Shown one piece after another: positions 46,155 to 54,860 of a stretch of DNA of 64,000 nt. The notes below the pieces were generated by a model that did not search any database, was not told the DNA's origin, and was given only the letters and a program-made list of their open reading frames with translations. Origin of the DNA: SOKP01 sp048887165 (GTDB taxonomy: Archaea; Asgardarchaeota; Lokiarchaeia; Sigyniarchaeales; SOKP01); NCBI GenBank assembly GCA_048887165.1, contig JBHLJZ010000001.1, positions 1 to 64,000 of the forward strand. Direction: 5' to 3'. The number at the start of each line of letters is the position of its first letter. The stretch's first letter is position 1. The position numbers and the translations under genes are program-made.

Positions 46155-46700
46155 ATGGAATTAAAATTTTGCCCGAAATGTGGAATTGAATTAGAATCAG
46201 GAGCATCCTATTGTTCTTCATGTGGTGCAGATCTAACAGAGAGAAAAGTAATACCTAAGACGGTTAAAGTGGAGCAAGTTTCAATGGATGTTAAATATGC
46301 TGATTTCGCACCAAGAGCTATTGCCTGGTTTATCGATATAATTATAATAAACATTGCTTCAACACCATTATCTTTGTTTGTTACGTTAGGAAATTTTTGG
46401 TTTGGGACAACTTTTTATAATTTTCTTATCGGATTTTGCTATTTTTGGCTTTTAGAAGCATTTAACAAAGGACAAACAGTAGGAAAGATGGCATTAAAAC
46501 TAAGGACGGTCGATGAAACTACTTTGGAAATAACAACACCAGCTCAATATGCGATTAATAATATTTCGAAAGCAACTGGATTTTTAATATTAGATGTAAT
46601 AATTGGGATTCTAATTAATTCTTCAGCGGATGAGCCTGCTCGCAAAAGGCTTAGACTAACACAGAATATAGCTAAAACCACAGTTATCGCTGAAAAATGA
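46155..46700 (+). CDS. RDD-family membrane protein with N-terminal zinc ribbon
   Basis: 181 residues. The N-terminus is a zinc ribbon (FCPKCGIELESGASYCSSCGADL: two CxxC knuckles). An RDD domain follows: FAPRAIAWFIDIIIINIA (the R-D pair in the first helix), a second and third TM helix, then TVGKMALKLRTVD with the conserved G-K-x-x-x-x-L-x-V. RDD proteins are small TM proteins, often linked to transport or stress; this one is probably a zinc-ribbon-regulated membrane protein. It sits after the longin-type genes, 85 nt away. Confidence 0.88.
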   Translation: MELKFCPKCGIELESGASYCSSCGADLTERKVIPKTVKVEQVSMDVKYADFAPRAIAWFIDIIIINIASTPLSLFVTLGNFWFGTTFYNFLIGFCYFWLLEAFNKGQTVGKMALKLRTVDETTLEITTPAQYAINNISKATGFLILDVIIGILINSSADEPARKRLRLTQNIAKTTVIAEK

Positions 46701-46854
46701 AATCTTAAATAGATAGAGTACTTCTTTTTTTTCTTTTAATTTTATAGAATTTAAATCATTAAACCGATAATATCTAAACATTTTTTAATACTAATTTCTA
46801 TACGATTCATAAAATCATTACCAATTAGAATTAATTTAAAAACATTATAAAAGA

Positions 46855-47067
46855 ATGGAACAGTTAGAAATTCAAGATAAAGAATGGGCAAAAGATTGGA
46901 AAATAATCGTAGAAATATTTAACTCTATAGATCATTTAAACGCTTTATTTAAAAAACTTGATGTACCATATCTGAGAGAAATTCAACAAAAACTTCTCAT
47001 TCTAAATCTTGAAAAATATGCATGGTCCCTTCAGAATTACATTATAGAAAAATATTCAAGGGAATAA
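46855..47067 (+). CDS. 70-residue protein of unknown function
   Basis: A short, all-helical protein: two amphipathic helices (EWAKDWKIIVEIFNSIDHLNA, then YLREIQQKLLILNLEKYAWSLQNYI). There is no membrane segment or metal motif. The frame runs clean from ATG to TAA, same strand as its neighbours, 154 nt after the RDD gene. It does not resemble the two micro-proteins at 41.8-42.3 kb. It may be real but is only weakly supported. Confidence 0.5.
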   Translation: MEQLEIQDKEWAKDWKIIVEIFNSIDHLNALFKKLDVPYLREIQQKLLILNLEKYAWSLQNYIIEKYSRE

Positions 47068-47184
47068 GGCTAATTAACAACTTACTATATATTAGTAGGT
47101 TTTTAATCTTAACTATCTTCATTTAAATATTAATAATGATTTTCTAAGCTAATTATTAATTTATTCAACCTTTAGTGAAATTAG

Positions 47185-48549
47185 ATGGGTATGCGATTTA
47201 GTAAAGGTCAAAAATGGGCTTTTTCATTAGGTAATGGTGTGGAATGGTTTATCAATAGTGCGTTTAACCTTTGGGTGTTTACTTTTTACTTTGCTGCTGT
47301 CAAATTGAGTGTAGGTTATATCATGTTGGCTTATATTATCTGGACGCTCTGGAATGCTTTTAATGATCCCCTTATCGGTTACATTTCCGATAGAACCAAT
47401 AGTAAACATGGACGACGCAGAATTTTTATAATGATTGGCCTTGTTCCAGTTCTTACATTAGAGATTTTAATTTGGCTTCCTCCCTTTGGAAATGAAATTG
47501 GACAATTTATCTATTTATTGCTTATGTTATTACTTTATGATACATCTTATACGCTTATTGCGCTTCCAACAGATGCTCTATTCCCAGAACTTTACACTTC
47601 AGTTGAAGAAAGAACACAAGTTAATACAATTAGGCAGATTCTCGCCGCTGTAGGTTTAATACTAGCAGCTTTGATACCAGGGATATTTATTGGAGAAACT
47701 GATGTAAGAGATGGTTATTTATTGAATGGCATTGCAACAACGATCATTGTTGGTGTTTCATTGCTTATTTTCTTAAAATGGGGTGCTAAGGAGCGAGAAG
47801 AATTTAAGTTAGATTACCAAAAGCAATTCTCTTATTTTAAAGCTTTAGGTATTACGTTTAGGAATAAAGGATTTGTACTTTATATTATTATGTTCTTCTT
47901 ATATGAGTTCATCCTATTGTTATTAGCCACCATTGTTCCTGTATTTTCTGCAGAGGTATTACATACAACCAGTTCTTTTGAAACTTCAATTTTAATGGGA
48001 TTGTTATATATCATTGGTATAGTTACTATGTATATATGGAAAAAGCTCGATGTTAAATTGGGAAGTCGAATTGGATACGGACTATCAATGATTTTATATT
48101 TCGTGGCTACTTTGCCAATGTTGTTCATTTCTTCATATATGGAAGCAATAATAGTTGTAATTTTTATGGGAATTGGCTTCGGAGGCATGCTATATTTCAT
48201 TTGGTACATCGTTGCAGATGTTATCGATGATGATGAACTAAAAACGGGAATTAGACGAGAAGGCATGTTTTTCGGAATTGCAAATTTCTTTATGCGATTA
48301 TCTATGATTCTTTCAATAATTGTTATAAGTCTTGTCTTTATACAAGTAGGTTGGGAAGATTATATTCCTAATTTCCCTGATGCTGAATCTGGATTACGAT
48401 TCTTGTTTGTATGGGTGCCCGGTATAGCATTAGGGATATCATTGGTTGCACTTTACTTCTTCCCATTTACTAAGAAAAAAGTACTTGAGATGAAAGTAAA
48501 ACTTAACGAGCTTCATCAAGAAAAAATGGATAAAGTTAAATCTGCTTAA
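47185..48549 (+). CDS. GPH-family (MelB-like) sugar:cation symporter
   Basis: 454 residues with about 12 TM helices. The GPH signature is near the N-terminus: WNAFNDPLIGYISDRTNSKHGRRR (the D-x-x-x-G-x-x-x-D-R motif with the Arg-rich tail). The family moves sugars, glycosides or other solutes with Na+ or H+. The C-terminus ends in a charged helix (LEMKVKLNELHQEKMDKVK). Converging with the PLP gene, 13 nt apart. The substrate is unknown; mannosidase-type use of glycans elsewhere in this window would fit but is a guess. Confidence 0.92.
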   Translation: MGMRFSKGQKWAFSLGNGVEWFINSAFNLWVFTFYFAAVKLSVGYIMLAYIIWTLWNAFNDPLIGYISDRTNSKHGRRRIFIMIGLVPVLTLEILIWLPPFGNEIGQFIYLLLMLLLYDTSYTLIALPTDALFPELYTSVEERTQVNTIRQILAAVGLILAALIPGIFIGETDVRDGYLLNGIATTIIVGVSLLIFLKWGAKEREEFKLDYQKQFSYFKALGITFRNKGFVLYIIMFFLYEFILLLLATIVPVFSAEVLHTTSSFETSILMGLLYIIGIVTMYIWKKLDVKLGSRIGYGLSMILYFVATLPMLFISSYMEAIIVVIFMGIGFGGMLYFIWYIVADVIDDDELKTGIRREGMFFGIANFFMRLSMILSIIVISLVFIQVGWEDYIPNFPDAESGLRFLFVWVPGIALGISLVALYFFPFTKKKVLEMKVKLNELHQEKMDKVKSA

Positions 48550-48562
48550 ATTTTTCTCTTTT

Positions 48563-49849
48563 TTATATTTTATTTAATGCTTGTTCTAAGTCTTGAATTA
48601 AATCATGAGGATCTTCAAGCCCTACTGAAAATCTGAAATGAGTATCAGAAATATTCATTATTCTTTTCTCCCAAGATGCTAAATCGAAACCGGTCATAAA
48701 AGAAGTATATTCTATAAGGGAAGTTGTATCACCTAACGATACTCCAACTTTAATTAATTTCAGTAGCTCCATAAATTTATTACTTTCTTCTACAGAATTT
48801 AACTCAAATCCTATCATACCCCCGAAATTACTCATCTGTTTTTTGGCAATTTTATGTCCAGGATGCGATTCAAAACCAGGATAAATAACTTTAGAAACTT
48901 TTGGATGACTTTCTAAATATTGAGCAATTTTAAATGCATTCAAACAATGTCTTTCCATTCTAAGACTTAATGTTCTGCATCCCCGTAATATTAACCACGC
49001 ATTAAAAGGACTTAATACTTGACCTTGCATTTCTAACCAAAAATACTTAATGTTTTGTATTTCAGTTTTTGGTCCAATAATTGCTCCCCCCATAGCATCT
49101 CCGTGACCATTAATATACTTTGTGAGGCTTTCGACTATTAAATCAGCTCCAAATTCAAGTGGTCGTTGAAGAGCAGGTGAAGCAAGTGTATTATCTACAA
49201 TACATTTTCCTCCAACTTCATGAATCAAATTAGCGCACGTTTCTATGTCAATTACATCAAGAGAAGGATTTGCTGGACTCTCAAAAATAATTAATCTGGA
49301 ATTATTATCGATTGTATTTTTAAGTTCATTTAAATTACACATATTTACTTGTCGAAATTCAATTCCCATTTGAGGATATAATTTTGTCACCAATCGATAA
49401 ATCCCGGTATATTGGTTAGTGTGAATTAGAATATTTGGAATTTCTTCAGGATTCGACTGAGGGAGGAGTTTTCTTATCTTTTTAGGCCGCAGACGTTCAA
49501 CTCTATCTTGAAAAACGCTTGAGCATGCTAAGTGAACTGCTGCCATTCCTGAGGCTACTGATAAACCACTTTCTCCACCATGAAGTGTAGCTAGTTTATT
49601 ATCAAGAGCATAAACAGTAGGATTTTCCGTTCTGGCATAAAAATAGTGGTGTTTCATAAGTTCGGATAATGTTGAATAGGTATAGGATTTAGCAGCATAG
49701 ATTGGTGTCCGAATGCTATGAGATGTTTCTGGATAAGGATCTTCTCCAGCTCGAATTTGTTGAGTATCAAACTTAAATTGATCCCAAACTTTTCGATGTT
49801 CTTTTACAACTTCACTATAAGGTTTTTTTCTCTCTTCCATCTGAATCAC
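48563..49849 (-). CDS. Cys/Met-metabolism PLP-dependent enzyme (cystathionine gamma-synthase/methionine gamma-lyase-like)
   Basis: 428 residues of the trans-sulfuration PLP family. TPIYAAKSYTY and YARTENPTVYALDNKLATLHGGESGLSVASGMAA are typical; the PLP Lys is in ESLTKYINGHGDAMGG. There is an unusual insert at about 118-145 (RPKKIRKLLPQSNPEE) before the ILIHTNQYTGIYR phosphate-binding part. It could make cystathionine, split methionine to methanethiol, or desulfurase-type products; sequence alone cannot say. It starts (GTG 49849) at the stop codon of an MttB-type gene with GGAGG just before, so it is translationally coupled. That context suggests methyl-sulfur or methylamine metabolism. Confidence 0.88.
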   Translation of the reverse strand: MIQMEERKKPYSEVVKEHRKVWDQFKFDTQQIRAGEDPYPETSHSIRTPIYAAKSYTYSTLSELMKHHYFYARTENPTVYALDNKLATLHGGESGLSVASGMAAVHLACSSVFQDRVERLRPKKIRKLLPQSNPEEIPNILIHTNQYTGIYRLVTKLYPQMGIEFRQVNMCNLNELKNTIDNNSRLIIFESPANPSLDVIDIETCANLIHEVGGKCIVDNTLASPALQRPLEFGADLIVESLTKYINGHGDAMGGAIIGPKTEIQNIKYFWLEMQGQVLSPFNAWLILRGCRTLSLRMERHCLNAFKIAQYLESHPKVSKVIYPGFESHPGHKIAKKQMSNFGGMIGFELNSVEESNKFMELLKLIKVGVSLGDTTSLIEYTSFMTGFDLASWEKRIMNISDTHFRFSVGLEDPHDLIQDLEQALNKI

Positions 49850-51351
49850 TATCCTCCTATTAAACTTTTTACTTCAGATGTATCATCCATATTTTCTGCT
49901 TTCCTAAAGTCATCATAACTCCGGGAGGAGATAATTTTGAAATATTCCCTAAAACTTTTCTCTACATCTAATGTAATGCCTGGACCTTTTTGTTCTTTTA
50001 ATATAGATTCTACCTTTTCTCTTGCAGTTAGAATTATATCTTTCGCCCCTAATTTTGTCCATATACCCCTGCGGTCACGATTGGCAAGTTTGGGTACAAA
50101 AATTTCTTTTCGAGTATTTCTAGCTGTATGTTTTAACATCAAATAATTTTTTCCCTCGTTCGCAACTCTTTTTATTTCATCTATAGCAAGGGCTTCATCA
50201 TTAACTCTAATACCTTCCATCCCACGCTTGATTATATCGATTAATTCATCATCAATAACTAATAGTTCTAAAGCCTCAGCTAAAGAAGATTCATAAGTTC
50301 CCGCGCATGTAATATAATTTATGCCTGAATTCGCAGCATAAAATAGAGTCATAAAACGTTCAAATCCATTTTGTATATCAAAACATTTTGATTCTGTTAC
50401 AGCTCCAGGACCACGTGATGGTATATTATAAAATCGTCCTAATTGAGCTGTTGCTGTAGTAATTAATCCCGTTTCTATCGAACCCCACGCTACATTTCCT
50501 GTTAGGGGATCCATTGGCGCATTCATAGAAGAATAGAATACAGGACAGCCAGGGTTAATTAACTGAGCAAGAACAATTGAGGATAAAGTTTCCATGTTGG
50601 ATTGAACTAGTAAACCTGCTAATGTGACTGGTGCAGTTGCTCCAGCACTAGCAGCTGGAGCGATTATGGTGGGCTGGTTGTATTTCGCAAAAATAAATAA
50701 ACCATTTAATAGAATTTTTGTAAGCATTAATGGGCTTGTGGGATTAAAAAAACCTACTAATCGTGGTCTAGATTTTAACTCCTCGTATCCTCCAACTATG
50801 AGTGAAGTTAAATACATCATATCTTGACTAGCAACTCTTCCATAGCAACCTAATCCATATGGCTTATAGCTATTTTCTGCCCAAGCTTTTATTGCGTGAT
50901 AATGAGTTTCTAAATAGGGAACATCATTTGGCCATACATCTACATGGGAACACATTATGTTTTTCAAGCTGTCCACAATCCGAATCTGTTTGATTGTATC
51001 TTCTAAAATCGTTTTTTTTATTCCTTTTTTTGAAGAGGGATCATAAATTTTAACAGGAGTACCTACAGTTGCAAACTGCGTGTTCTTAGTATTTACCTCA
51101 AAATTAAATGAACCATCTGTACCCCATAATTTGAAAGAATCAGGAACTTTCTTCAATTGATCCTTAACAAGAGATTCTGGAAATTTGACGAAATCGTTAT
51201 CAATTTCAACAATAGCTCCATTTTGTTTTAATAAATCCTTTGCTTCATCAGAATCAACTTTTACTCCTATAGTTTCTAATAATTCAAGAGTTCTTTCATG
51301 AATAATTTGAATCTCATCATTCTCTAATACTTCTATTTGATTCAATCGCAT
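49849..51351 (-). CDS. MttB-family (COG5598) corrinoid-dependent methyltransferase, non-pyrrolysine, copy 1
   Basis: 500 residues. Family blocks: LELLETIGVKVDSDEAKDLLKQNGA at the N-terminus, FATVGTPVKIYDPSS, SHVDVWPNDVPY and IIAPAASAGATAPVTLAGLL. The region near residue 330 has no in-frame stop, so this is the pyrrolysine-free type, like glycine-betaine or quaternary-amine methyltransferases (MtgB-like). It moves a methyl group from a methylated amine to a corrinoid protein. The nearest corrinoid protein is divergent, 167 nt away (51519). It overlaps the PLP gene by one base and is closely related to the copy at 52178. Confidence 0.93.
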   Translation of the reverse strand: MRLNQIEVLENDEIQIIHERTLELLETIGVKVDSDEAKDLLKQNGAIVEIDNDFVKFPESLVKDQLKKVPDSFKLWGTDGSFNFEVNTKNTQFATVGTPVKIYDPSSKKGIKKTILEDTIKQIRIVDSLKNIMCSHVDVWPNDVPYLETHYHAIKAWAENSYKPYGLGCYGRVASQDMMYLTSLIVGGYEELKSRPRLVGFFNPTSPLMLTKILLNGLFIFAKYNQPTIIAPAASAGATAPVTLAGLLVQSNMETLSSIVLAQLINPGCPVFYSSMNAPMDPLTGNVAWGSIETGLITTATAQLGRFYNIPSRGPGAVTESKCFDIQNGFERFMTLFYAANSGINYITCAGTYESSLAEALELLVIDDELIDIIKRGMEGIRVNDEALAIDEIKRVANEGKNYLMLKHTARNTRKEIFVPKLANRDRRGIWTKLGAKDIILTAREKVESILKEQKGPGITLDVEKSFREYFKIISSRSYDDFRKAENMDDTSEVKSLIGG

Positions 51352-51518
51352 ACTTTCTCAATTTAACATTATTATTTATTGAATTACATTCAATTCAATT
51401 TTAAACCTAATATTTTATTATTATAAGCCATTAGCTTATCTACTTTTTGAAAAACTTTATCTTTTAATAATGGTTAGATATAAAGTAAAAAGTTAACATT
51501 TCTAAAAGATGTAGAAAG

Positions 51519-52166
51519 ATGTCTTTAGAAGAAAAATTAAAACAACTTGTTATTGAGTGGGATGAAGAAGGCTTAAAAAATTTTTGTCACTCTTTACTTG
51601 AAAATCAAGAAGCCAGTGCTCAAGAACTACTGAAAATCATTGGAAATGTAATGAAATTTATTGGTGAACAATTTGAAAACGAAGAAATATTTCTTCCAGA
51701 CTTAATTGGTTCCGCTGAAACCGTTAAAACAGCAATAGATGAAGTATTAGATCCAGCAATTAGAGCAGCAGGGTGTGAAAAAGAAACTTTGGGGAAAGTA
51801 GTTATTGGAACCGTCGAAAGCGACGTACATAGTATTGGTAAAGATTTGGTAGCTTCTTTTTTGTTTTCAAATGGTTTTGAAGTGTATAATTTAGGTGTTG
51901 AAGTTACTGCAGAACAATTTATATCGAAAGCAGAGCAAGTTGGTGCTCAAATTATAGGTCTTTCGTCTCTATTGACCATGTCAATGGATTTTCAACGGCA
52001 AGTAATAGATGAATTAAAGAAAAGGGGCTTAAGAGAAAAATATAAAGTTATTGTAGGAGGCTCTCCAACCACAGATGAATGGGCAGATCAAATTGGTGCA
52101 GATGGCTGGGCAGATGATGCAATTGAGGCTGTTAAATTAGTCAAGGATCTAATATCGAAAAGTTAA
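51519..52166 (+). CDS. Corrinoid (B12-binding) methyltransferase protein, MtbC/MttC-like
   Basis: 215 residues: a helical cap (1-85) then a B12-binding Rossmann domain. The cobalamin motif D-x-H-x-x-G is present as VESDVHSIGKDLVASFLFSNG (His ligand), with later GLSSLLTMSM and VGGSPTTDEWADQIGADGW. It receives the methyl group from the MttB-type enzymes and passes it to a second methyltransferase. That second transferase (MtbA/MtgA) and a reductive activase are not in the window. It lies 11 nt before the second MttB-type gene, on one transcript. Confidence 0.95.
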   Translation: MSLEEKLKQLVIEWDEEGLKNFCHSLLENQEASAQELLKIIGNVMKFIGEQFENEEIFLPDLIGSAETVKTAIDEVLDPAIRAAGCEKETLGKVVIGTVESDVHSIGKDLVASFLFSNGFEVYNLGVEVTAEQFISKAEQVGAQIIGLSSLLTMSMDFQRQVIDELKKRGLREKYKVIVGGSPTTDEWADQIGADGWADDAIEAVKLVKDLISKS

Positions 52167-52177
52167 AGAGGAAAAAA

Positions 52178-53704
52178 ATGAAGTTAAAACCTTTAGAAGT
52201 ATTTTCAAAAGATGAAATTACTGAAATTCATTCAGCTTCACTTGACTTGCTTACTACTGTAGGTATAAAAATAGATGCTCAAGATGCTAGAAATATCTTT
52301 AAAGAGAATGGAGCTGAGGTGAATGATAAAACTTTATTTGTAAAAATCCCTGAGAGTTTACTAAACGAGACATTCAAAACAGTTCCAAAATCTTTTACGC
52401 TATACGGTCCTGATGGTTCATTTAATTTTGAGGTAAATACTAAAAGCACACAGTTTGCTACAATTGGAACTCCTGTTAAAATTTTTGATCCTTCTTATAA
52501 ACGAGGAGTAAGAAAAACAGTTTTAGAAGACACAATCAAACAAATACGCGTAGTTGATAGTCTTAAAAATATTCATTGTTCCCACATAGACGTATGGCCG
52601 AATGATATTTCATATATTGCAATCCATGTACACTGCATTTATCAATGGGCAAAAAATACCAAAAAACCATATGGACTTGGTTGTCTTGGAAGGCTTGCAA
52701 GCACTGATATGATGAAAATGGCTTCAATTATCGTAGGAGGTGAGGAAGAGTTAATTAAAAAACCAAGGTTTGTTGGATTTATGAATCCTACAAGTCCACT
52801 CCATCTTCCACAGATAATGACAAATGGTTTTGAGGTCTTTGCAAAATATAAACAACCAACCATAATCGCTCCTGAAGCATTAGCAGGCGCATCTGCACCA
52901 GTATCATTGGCAGGTTTATTAACACAAACAAACGCTGAAATTCTGGGGAGTATCGTTCTATCGCAATTATATAACCCAGGCGCTCCAGTATTTTATGGTA
53001 CAGTATCTCATGTCACAGATATGCGTACTGGCAACTCTGCAATGGGATCTCCAGAAACAGGGCTTATAACTGCAGGAATTGCTCAATTAGCTCGATATTA
53101 TGATATTCCTTCTCGGGGCCCTGGAGGAGTTAGTGATTCAAAAGTTTTGGACATTCAAAACGGTTTTGAGCGGACTCAAACGCTAATGCTTGCTGCTCAG
53201 GCAGGCGTTAATTATATCACTTGTGCAGGAACATACGAGGCTACTTTAGTAGAAGCATTGGAGCTGCTTGTTATTGATGATGATATAGTTGGTATGATAA
53301 AAAGAGCAATTGAAGGAATTAATGTTAATGAAGATACTATTGCATTGGAAGTAATTAAAAAAGTAGCAACCAGTGAAAAGAAAGGTGTTAACTTTTTAGC
53401 CGAAAAACATACAAGGGACCATATGAGAAAAGAATTATATATTCCAATGCTTGCTGATAGAAATAGAAGGTCAACTTGGTATAAGAAAGGTGCCAAAGAT
53501 ATTATATTTAAAGCGAAAGAAAAAGTCAATATAATCCTTCAAAATCATCAGAGAACCGAATGGCCAAAAAGCATTGAAGATGAAATGTTAAGTTTTATCA
53601 AAATGGTAGAATCAAGAACATTTGATGATTATAAAAAAGCTGAAGGTTTAAGTGTTGATAGCATTACTCTTCCAGATGGAATTAAAATACGAAAGGAAGA
53701 ATAG
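52178..53704 (+). CDS. MttB-family (COG5598) corrinoid-dependent methyltransferase, non-pyrrolysine, copy 2
   Basis: 508 residues, closely related to copy 1 (shared blocks: FATIGTPVKIFDPSYKRG, SHIDVWPNDISY, YGLGCLGRLAS, FMNPTSPL, NYITCAGTYEATLVEALELLVIDD). No in-frame amber codon, so pyrrolysine is not used. With the corrinoid protein upstream it forms a methyl-transfer module. Two copies beside one corrinoid protein suggest two different methylated substrates or a heteromeric enzyme; either is inference. It is likely used for anaerobic use of methylated amines or betaines. The 151-nt gap after it holds only T-rich runs, probably the terminators of this and the convergent gene. Confidence 0.93.
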   Translation: MKLKPLEVFSKDEITEIHSASLDLLTTVGIKIDAQDARNIFKENGAEVNDKTLFVKIPESLLNETFKTVPKSFTLYGPDGSFNFEVNTKSTQFATIGTPVKIFDPSYKRGVRKTVLEDTIKQIRVVDSLKNIHCSHIDVWPNDISYIAIHVHCIYQWAKNTKKPYGLGCLGRLASTDMMKMASIIVGGEEELIKKPRFVGFMNPTSPLHLPQIMTNGFEVFAKYKQPTIIAPEALAGASAPVSLAGLLTQTNAEILGSIVLSQLYNPGAPVFYGTVSHVTDMRTGNSAMGSPETGLITAGIAQLARYYDIPSRGPGGVSDSKVLDIQNGFERTQTLMLAAQAGVNYITCAGTYEATLVEALELLVIDDDIVGMIKRAIEGINVNEDTIALEVIKKVATSEKKGVNFLAEKHTRDHMRKELYIPMLADRNRRSTWYKKGAKDIIFKAKEKVNIILQNHQRTEWPKSIEDEMLSFIKMVESRTFDDYKKAEGLSVDSITLPDGIKIRKEE

Positions 53705-53855
53705 TGATTATGAGGGAGTAGATAATACAATAATTATAATACTTACAACGATACTAATAAAAAACAGAAAGATTATCAAACTCGTCAGAATTCTCCTTTT
53801 TTTCAATTTTTTTGATGATAAAGTTCTTTTATTCATATCCTAATTTATTAAAACT

Positions 53856-54566
53856 TCAGTTTTTTTTAATACTATCATCTAATTCTTTTTTTCGCAAAAG
53901 CTCAGTTAGAACAACTTTATTATAGGACAAAAGCATTCTTGGCACATAATTTTCTGCTAAATAAGATCCATCCTCCACTTGTTCTTTCAATGGAAATAAC
54001 TGCGGCGATTTATAAACTGCACCAGGGATATTACTCTCATATTCTTTGTAACCAAATAACTTATTTTTTACTATTACCATTTTCCTTTCATAACCTTCAG
54101 GAAGTCCCGCCTTTTCAAGTATAAGAAGGATTTTCTCTCGAGAAAGAGATTCAAGAAGTTCAAGGTCCTCCTCTGTCCCCTCATAGCTAGGGCCTGTTTG
54201 AACTGCCTTATAATCAATTTCTTCTACCAATCCTAACATCACTTTAAAAGCATGTGATTCGTTATCTTCATCAACAGCAGAAATCTTAAAAGCTATACCG
54301 TGTTTATCTCTGATCGGGGGTGCCATTTTTGCGGCTATAAATTTCATTCTGGTAGTTGTATTATAACCATGCCAGAGCCATACACGATAATGCTGGGGGT
54401 CTACAAAGAGGAGGATGAAATCCGAATCCAACAAGTCTTTAAATTCTAATGTTGGATCAATTATTAATTCTTCAAAATCGCCAATTTGGTCATTAAATTG
54501 ATAAACAACTATGTTTTGCTTTTTTCTTTCAACAGTTTCTTCATCTGGTTGTTGATCGTTCGACAT
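53856..54566 (-). CDS. Gelsolin-like domain protein
   Basis: 236 residues. Residues about 45-115 (DSDFILLFVDPQHYRVWLWHG, then MKFIAAKMAPPIRDKHG, KISAVDEDNES, FKVMLG) follow the gelsolin/ADF-H-type repeat pattern: strand with D-P/D-x-x-x-V-W-x-W-x-G, helix with I-R, strand with acidic V-D-E-D-x-E. The second half is a helical part with a small strand region that I do not recognise. In eukaryotes such repeats bind and sever actin, and Asgard genomes carry gelsolin-like proteins that bind actin homologues. A single domain, no signal peptide. Its own promoter lies in the 176 nt shared with tRNA-Leu. Confidence 0.7.
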   Translation of the reverse strand: MSNDQQPDEETVERKKQNIVVYQFNDQIGDFEELIIDPTLEFKDLLDSDFILLFVDPQHYRVWLWHGYNTTTRMKFIAAKMAPPIRDKHGIAFKISAVDEDNESHAFKVMLGLVEEIDYKAVQTGPSYEGTEEDLELLESLSREKILLILEKAGLPEGYERKMVIVKNKLFGYKEYESNIPGAVYKSPQLFPLKEQVEDGSYLAENYVPRMLLSYNKVVLTELLRKKELDDSIKKN

Positions 54567-54742
54567 TTTTATGTCTTTAAAAGGATTTATTACATTATTG
54601 ATTTAATAATATATTATTCTTTTTGCTATAAAAATAGATTACTATCAATGATAACAAAATTAAAGCTTTCAAAACTAAAAAATTAAAGAATAATTGTATT
54701 TTAATTAATAAAAGAATTTATTATTATAATTCTAGCAATAAC

Positions 54743-54827
54743 GCGGGAATTGCCAAGTCTGGACAAAGGCGCTGGACTCAGAATCCAGTCTCGTAGGGGT
54801 TCGGGAGTTCAAATCTCCCTTCCCGCA
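54743..54827 (+). tRNA. tRNA-Leu, anticodon CAG
   Basis: An 85-nt class II tRNA. The acceptor arm GCGGGAA (54743-54749) pairs with TTCCCGC (54820-54826), followed by discriminator A. The anticodon stem is CTGGA/TCCAG, with loop CTCAGAA and anticodon CAG at 54779-54781. There is a long variable arm, and T-stem GGGAG/CTCCC with loop TTCAAAT. No CCA is encoded and there is no intron. A TATA-like TTTATTATTATAAT about 25-30 nt upstream is the probable promoter. Confidence 0.96.
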
Positions 54828-54860
54828 TATTTAAAATAGTAATTTAAGTGATTTTAAAAA

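Noticed and set aside
49849..53704. Pyrrolysine (amber) codon in the MttB-type genes
   Set aside because: Both frames run without any in-frame TAG, so they are the pyrrolysine-free type.
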